A DNA stretch of 10,245 nucleotides from an uncultured Roseburia sp. (GTDB lineage Bacteria > Bacillota > Clostridia > Lachnospirales > Lachnospiraceae). The position numbers were made by a program, and so were the translations under genes. The DNA lies in NCBI GenBank assembly GCA_900550935.1, contig URUD01000072.1:1-10245 (forward strand). The letters are read 5' to 3'. The notes under the pieces were generated by a model. That model searched no databases, was not told the DNA's origin, and saw only the letters and a list, made by a program, of their open reading frames with translations. Shown one piece after another: positions 6,629-10,245 of the stretch (positions are counted from its first letter, which is position 1; every line of letters starts with the position of its first letter).

Positions 6629-8104
6629 ATGATAGAAATAATCCGCCAGGAGGACTACGGTGATACGAGAGAGGGAGGACTGCCAAAAGAGATCAGACAG
6701 ATGGGAAAACCGGATGTGGGAGACCGGATCTATGTGGAGGACCGGGTGTACCGATATCTTCATCCTTATGGAGAAACAGAGGAAAAAGCAGCCTATGTGC
6801 TGTTGGGAAGATTTGAAAATTATTCGGGAAGACAGTGTACTTTTATTGAGGGTGCAATCCGTCTGGAAGAAATGGATTTTGATGGAGAACTGCCGCTGTG
6901 GAACGATAGCACCTGGGGATACATATATAAGAAGCTGAAAAAACATTATGATGACATGGCAATCGTCGGATGGGCAATGGATATTAAAGGGCAGCTGCCA
7001 AATTTAACCGGCAGAATCGAGAAAATGCATCAGAAACATTTTGGAGGTGTGCATCAGGTATTGTTTTTAATGGATACGCTGGAGCGGGAGGAAGCATTTT
7101 ACAGCAGCAGAAATAACCGGCTGTATCGCAGAGATGGATTTTATATTTATTATGGAAAAGGGATCCCTGTAACAACAGAACCACAGACCCTGCAGGCAGA
7201 GCCGGAAGCAAAGATGCAGCCGGAGAGCCGGATCGAAGATTATGAAAGACAGCTCCAGGAAAAACGCCAGAAAGAACTGGAACTGCAGGAACAGATCTAT
7301 CTGGAGGAAAGTCTTAATACAATAGAAGAAACAGAGCCAGAGGAGCCGGAGAAACCATATCGCAGACCGTACCGCAGGGAAACTCGGGAAGGAGCATACC
7401 GCAAAGGGCCAGAGAAGCCGGAGGAAAGGGAGCGTGCATCAGTGCTGTCGTCTCCACTTGTACTTGTGCTGGTTGTGTGCGTACTTGGATTTACAGCATA
7501 CAGCAACCATCAGAAAATGAATGATATGCAGAATGCGCTCGCCCAGATCAATACTACGCCACTTGTGGCTGAAGAGGAGACACAAAAAACGACCATGGCA
7601 GACGAGGTTAAGGTAGAGCAGGTGGAAGGAAAAGTAGAAAAACAGCAGACTGAAACACAGACCACAGAGGCGGCGGAAAATGCCGGGGCAGAGACAGCAG
7701 TGCCAGAGCAGGAAGAGATGGCAGATAAGACGGGTGGAGAAGAGCAGACAGCAGAAATGCCAGAAACAGCCGAAACACCGATGGCGGAGCAGGAAACAGC
7801 GGTAACACCGGAAAATACCGCAGAGACTGCGGCAGCGGAAACGCCAAAGACAACGGAAACAGCAGAAACATCGACAGATGGAGCAGCAAAGACAACAGCT
7901 GAAACTGCGACAGATGGGACTGTGGTGGCAACAAACGAATATTTAAAGCAGGGCTACTATATTGTACAAAAAGGAGACAGCGTGGCGGGGATTTGCAGAA
8001 AGGTCTATCAGACAACCGCCATGATGGACAAACTGTGCAAAGTAAATGGGATTGAAGACCCGAATGCGATCTATGCAGGACAGTATCTTACGCTTCCGAA
8101 TTAA
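6629..8104 (+). CDS. membrane-anchored LysM protein with MPN/JAB-like N-terminal domain
   Basis: I recognise only the C-terminal LysM domain securely; the whole protein (491 residues) is of unknown function. Order: an N-terminal globular region (about 36-175) whose pattern resembles an MPN/JAB domain but lacks its metal ligands; a charged, Glu/Arg-rich segment (198-270); one membrane helix (about 272-291); a Thr/Glu/Ala-rich linker (about 311-436); and LysM at 443-490 (YYIVQKGDS...GQYLTLP), which binds peptidoglycan. Basic residues before the helix imply N-terminus inside and LysM outside. The start at 6629 is chosen for AAAGGAAG nine or so bases upstream; the in-frame ATG at 6527 begins right after the terminator T-run and has no ribosome binding site. 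An extended -10-like TGCTACCAT (6576-6584) without a clear -35 is the only promoter hint upstream. Confidence 0.85.
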   Translation: MIEIIRQEDYGDTREGGLPKEIRQMGKPDVGDRIYVEDRVYRYLHPYGETEEKAAYVLLGRFENYSGRQCTFIEGAIRLEEMDFDGELPLWNDSTWGYIYKKLKKHYDDMAIVGWAMDIKGQLPNLTGRIEKMHQKHFGGVHQVLFLMDTLEREEAFYSSRNNRLYRRDGFYIYYGKGIPVTTEPQTLQAEPEAKMQPESRIEDYERQLQEKRQKELELQEQIYLEESLNTIEETEPEEPEKPYRRPYRRETREGAYRKGPEKPEERERASVLSSPLVLVLVVCVLGFTAYSNHQKMNDMQNALAQINTTPLVAEEETQKTTMADEVKVEQVEGKVEKQQTETQTTEAAENAGAETAVPEQEEMADKTGGEEQTAEMPETAETPMAEQETAVTPENTAETAAAETPKTTETAETSTDGAAKTTAETATDGTVVATNEYLKQGYYIVQKGDSVAGICRKVYQTTAMMDKLCKVNGIEDPNAIYAGQYLTLPN

Positions 8105-8108
8105 AATA

Positions 8109-8137
8109 TCGACCATCCGCAAAGTTCATGCTATAAT
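8109..8137 (+). promoter_or_regulatory. extended -10 promoter for DUF5711-like/cvpA-like genes
   Basis: A perfect TATAAT (8132-8137) preceded by TGC (extended -10, 8129-8131) and, 17 bases upstream, TCGACC (8109-8114), a four-of-six match to TTGACA. The start site would be near 8144, about 29 bases before the ATG at 8173. No terminator lies between the LysM gene and this promoter, so read-through into it is also possible. Confidence 0.7.
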
Positions 8138-8172
8138 GGGGATGTCCGACCAGAGGATAGAAACGAGGAATT

Positions 8173-9369
8173 ATGGAAGAAAAAGACAAAAGAAGGTTTC
8201 GTACCGTGCCGCAGACTGATATGGAAGAATACGAGCAGAAGCTGCGGGCACATCGTATCAGTGTAGTAAAACGTACCATGCTGGTGCTGTTTATCGTGAT
8301 AGCGGTAATAACAGGACTTACTGTTTATATGGCACTTCGCCATTATGATAATTATGATGTATTGCAGGATACATCCAGAGCAGATACAGAGGCGACGCAT
8401 TTTGCTGATTTTAAAGGAAATATTTTAAAGTACAGCAATGACGGAGCCTTTTACATTGACACGGCCAATGAGCTTATCTGGAATCAGACCTATGAGATGA
8501 CAAATCCACAGATGGATCTCTGTGGGGATTATCTGACTCTGTATGATAAAAAAGGAAATATGATCTATATTTTAAATGCAGGTGGACTCTTAGGAAGCGT
8601 CGAGACGACCATGCCGATCGAACAGGTGCGTATCGCAGCACAGGGAACGATCGCTGTTCTGATGAGTGATAATGGAGCAGGCTATGTTGCTCTTTATGAC
8701 AAGACCGGAGAAAATCTCGTGCAGGGAGCGATCCACGGAGAAAAGAAAGGTTATCCGATCGCCATTGCATTGTCGGAGGATGCGATAAAGCTGGCAGTAT
8801 CTATGCTGGATATCAATGACGGAACAGTAAAAAGCACGGTTGCATTTTACAATTTTGGCTCCGTGGGGCAAAATGAGATCGACCATGTGGTAGGGGCGGC
8901 ATCATTTGAAGATACCGTGATACCGGAACTGGAATTTGTATCGAATGATAGACTGGTTGCGTTTTCAGATACAGGACTGTTGTATTTTGAGGGTGCGCAG
9001 AAACTGCAGCAGGCGGGAGAACTGGCGTTTGAAAAGGACGTAAAAAGTATTTTTTATAATCAGGATTATGTTGGGATCGTAACGAGCAATGATGATGAGG
9101 CAGTCACAAACCATGTGGCAATTTATGATATGAGTGGAAAACTGGTTTTGGAAAAAGACATTTCAATGGAATATACAGACATAGAGTTTTTATCCAATAA
9201 TGAGATCTGTATCCACAATGAAGATACCTGTGATATCTATACGATACACGGGATCTATAAATTCCATCATGAATTCGAACAGAAGCTGTATCGGATCATA
9301 CCGGGAAATTCCGGTCTGAACTATACGTTAGTACTGGAAGATACGACAGAAAAGGTAAGGCTGAAGTAA
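8173..9369 (+). CDS. DUF5711-like membrane-anchored protein
   Basis: Function unknown; the pattern FKGNILKYSNDGAFYIDTANELIWNQTYEMTNPQMDLCGDYLTLYD (80-124) is what I associate with the DUF5711 family. The 398-residue protein has a charged cytoplasmic N-terminus (1-34, with Lys/Arg before the helix), one membrane segment (about 35-55) and a large presumably extracellular part. That part is rich in short alternating strands with repeated G-N-x-I-Y, G-x-V-A-L-Y-D and H-V-A-I-Y-D-M-S-G-K type motifs, as in beta-propeller proteins; this fold is inferred from pattern only. GAGGAA at 8165-8170 supports the ATG. The next gene starts 11 bases after the stop, whose bases overlap the next ribosome binding site, so the two are one operon. 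A sensing or scaffold role at the membrane is possible but not shown. Confidence 0.85.
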   Translation: MEEKDKRRFRTVPQTDMEEYEQKLRAHRISVVKRTMLVLFIVIAVITGLTVYMALRHYDNYDVLQDTSRADTEATHFADFKGNILKYSNDGAFYIDTANELIWNQTYEMTNPQMDLCGDYLTLYDKKGNMIYILNAGGLLGSVETTMPIEQVRIAAQGTIAVLMSDNGAGYVALYDKTGENLVQGAIHGEKKGYPIAIALSEDAIKLAVSMLDINDGTVKSTVAFYNFGSVGQNEIDHVVGAASFEDTVIPELEFVSNDRLVAFSDTGLLYFEGAQKLQQAGELAFEKDVKSIFYNQDYVGIVTSNDDEAVTNHVAIYDMSGKLVLEKDISMEYTDIEFLSNNEICIHNEDTCDIYTIHGIYKFHHEFEQKLYRIIPGNSGLNYTLVLEDTTEKVRLK

Positions 9370-9379
9370 GGAGACACAT

Positions 9380-10084
9380 ATGAACTGGGTTTTAATCGTA
9401 GTAATGCTTTTATTAATATGGGAAATGATGAGGGGATACCGCAGGGGATTGCTCCGCACCATTTATTCCCTGGTATCGTGGGTCATTGTTTTAGTGATTG
9501 TTACACTGGCAACACCACATATAGATGCTTATTTAATAGAACATACTACACTTTATGATAAGATAGAGGCATATTGCGAGACCTCTGTGAGGAAAAATGC
9601 GCAGAATAAAATAGAGCAGCAGGCTGCAGATGGAAGCGGAGAGGACCCAATTGCAGAACTTGGCATCAAGCTTCCGGAAGGAGTCTGGAACGATGTACTG
9701 GAAAAGACAGGAAATGTCGCGGATGAATTTTTAGAGACGAGCGGAGTTTATAATGAAGTGGCAAAGGGAGTAGCTGGTTTTATCGTAGAGGGGATCTCCT
9801 TTTTCATCGCACTGGTCATAGCACGTATCATAGTGCACCTGATCTCAAGATTTTTAGGTGTGGTGTCAAGGATACCAGTGATCCGTGGAATTAATAAAAC
9901 ACTTGGTATCTTCGCAGGTGCCATCTACGGACTGATCCTTGTCTGGATTGCGTTCTATCTTGTCGCGTTGGGAAGTACAAGTGAGCTGGGTGGAATGATC
10001 ATTTCATATATCTATCAGAACCCGCTTCTGACGTTCCTATATGAGAATAATTTTGTGATAACGATAATAATGCAATATTTATAA
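9380..10084 (+). CDS. CvpA family membrane protein
   Basis: Integral membrane protein resembling the CvpA/colicin V production family, whose biochemical role is unsettled. The 234 residues show two N-terminal hydrophobic segments (about 2-17 and 25-45) split by the family-typical MRGYRRGLLRTIYS turn, an acidic loop of about 85 residues (46-132), and two further segments (about 133-157 and 174-197) around SRIPVIRGINKTLG. The Tail ends YENNFVITIIMQYL. AAGGAG (9368-9373) overlaps the upstream stop codon and serves the ATG six bases on, indicating co-translation with the DUF5711-like gene. The stop codon overlaps the first promoter repeat of the stable-RNA-like promoter region, so there is no room for a terminator of its own before it. 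Confidence 0.88.
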   Translation: MNWVLIVVMLLLIWEMMRGYRRGLLRTIYSLVSWVIVLVIVTLATPHIDAYLIEHTTLYDKIEAYCETSVRKNAQNKIEQQAADGSGEDPIAELGIKLPEGVWNDVLEKTGNVADEFLETSGVYNEVAKGVAGFIVEGISFFIALVIARIIVHLISRFLGVVSRIPVIRGINKTLGIFAGAIYGLILVWIAFYLVALGSTSELGGMIISYIYQNPLLTFLYENNFVITIIMQYL

Positions 10085-10099
10085 AAAAGTTGTTGACAA
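10083..10099 (+). repeat. 17-base direct repeat, copy 1
   Basis: AAAAAAGTTGTTGACAA, identical to the copy at 10187-10203. It contains the -35 of the first promoter and its first two bases are the last two of the cvpA-like stop codon. Confidence 0.95.
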
Positions 10100-10121
10100 T
10101 CCGTGACAACGATGGTAATAT
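10093..10121 (+). promoter_or_regulatory. strong promoter P1 (stable-RNA type)
   Basis: Consensus TTGACA (10093-10098), 17-base spacer, TAATAT (10116-10121) with the extended -10 TGG at 10113-10115. The start site would be near 10127-10128. The upstream 40 bases, inside the end of the cvpA-like gene, are very AT-rich and could act as an UP element. An alternative -10, TATAAT at 10119-10124, would need a 20-base spacer and is less likely. Confidence 0.85.
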
Positions 10122-10147
10122 AATCAAGCTGACTGCGAGAGAGAAAC

Positions 10148-10184
10148 ACTTTCACAGAGCCAAAGGAAACAAACCTTTGAAAGT
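10148..10184 (+). other. hairpin in the P1 leader
   Basis: CAAAGG (10161-10166) pairs with CCTTTG (10174-10179) around a 7-base loop, and ACTTT (10148-10152) can pair with AAAGT (10180-10184) outside it. No T-run follows, so it is not an intrinsic terminator. It lies between the two promoters and is present only in P1 transcripts. Confidence 0.45.
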
Positions 10185-10186
10185 TG

Positions 10187-10203
10187 AAAAAAGTTGTTGA
10201 CAA
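10187..10203 (+). repeat. 17-base direct repeat, copy 2
   Basis: Second exact copy of AAAAAAGTTGTTGACAA, 104 bases after copy 1, containing the -35 of the second promoter. Confidence 0.95.
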
Positions 10204-10225
10204 ACAAAACTGCTTATGTTAATAT
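10197..10225 (+). promoter_or_regulatory. strong promoter P2 (stable-RNA type)
   Basis: TTGACA (10197-10202), 17-base spacer, TAATAT (10220-10225) with extended -10 TGT at 10217-10219. From the -10 onward, the 18 bases match those of P1 at 15 positions, including AAGCTG at the start site. Transcription would begin near 10231-10232 and leave the window. Tandem near-consensus promoters with shared start-site sequence are typical of rRNA operons, so a 16S rRNA gene probably lies just beyond; the RNA gene itself is not visible. Confidence 0.85.
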
Positions 10226-10245
10226 AGTTAAGCTGTCGCGTTGAA

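Noticed and set aside
8114..8144. CATCC/GGATG pairing after the LysM gene as a terminator
   Set aside because: Only five pairs around a long loop and no T-run; the interval is better explained by the extended -10 promoter.
10119..10124. TATAAT as the -10 of P1
   Set aside because: It would need a 20-base spacer; TAATAT three bases earlier has a 17-base spacer and a TGN extension and matches the arrangement of P2.

Overview
The window looks like an ordinary chromosomal segment of a Clostridia bacterium, most likely in or near Lachnospiraceae. The reasons are the moderate GC content, the strong GGAGG-type ribosome binding sites, the dnaX-ybaB-recR neighbourhood, a transketolase split into two genes, and three envelope or hypothetical families (DUF6062-like, DUF5711-like, CvpA-like) that I associate with this group. 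The genus cannot be read from the window. No mobile element, CRISPR array or tRNA was seen, and no intergenic gap exceeds 300 bases.

Left part (1-3093, + strand): a phosphofructokinase gene, dnaX (clamp-loader tau subunit) and the nucleoid-associated ybaB/ebfC gene are closely spaced and end at a strong intrinsic terminator. Inside dnaX, between the AAA+/collar part and the tau-specific C-terminus, lies a correctly phased A AAA AAG heptamer with a -1 frame stop ten codons on. This is the arrangement that yields the short gamma subunit in E. coli.

Middle (3121-6520): a minus-strand gene for a DUF6062-like protein with a duplicated CxxC...GFCxxH metal-site module lies between ybaB and recR, which are usually adjacent. 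It and recR appear to fire from back-to-back divergent promoters, with an AT-rich perfect dyad next to the minus-strand start site. recR is followed by the two halves of a transketolase, overlapping by 13 bases, and then a second strong terminator.

Right part (6629-10084, + strand): three envelope-associated genes. The first encodes an N-terminal domain that resembles an MPN/JAB fold lacking its metal ligands, then a membrane segment, a long Thr/Glu/Ala-rich linker and a C-terminal LysM domain. A new extended -10 promoter precedes a DUF5711-like membrane-anchored protein and a CvpA-family membrane protein.

End (10085-10245): two near-identical strong promoters (TTGACA, 17-base spacer, TAATAT, extended -10) in tandem, 104 bases apart, directly after the cvpA-like stop codon. 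They most resemble the tandem promoters of an rRNA or other stable-RNA operon that would begin just past the window. The most interesting candidates are the dnaX frameshift site, the pseudo-MPN/LysM protein, the duplicated metal module and the tandem promoters.
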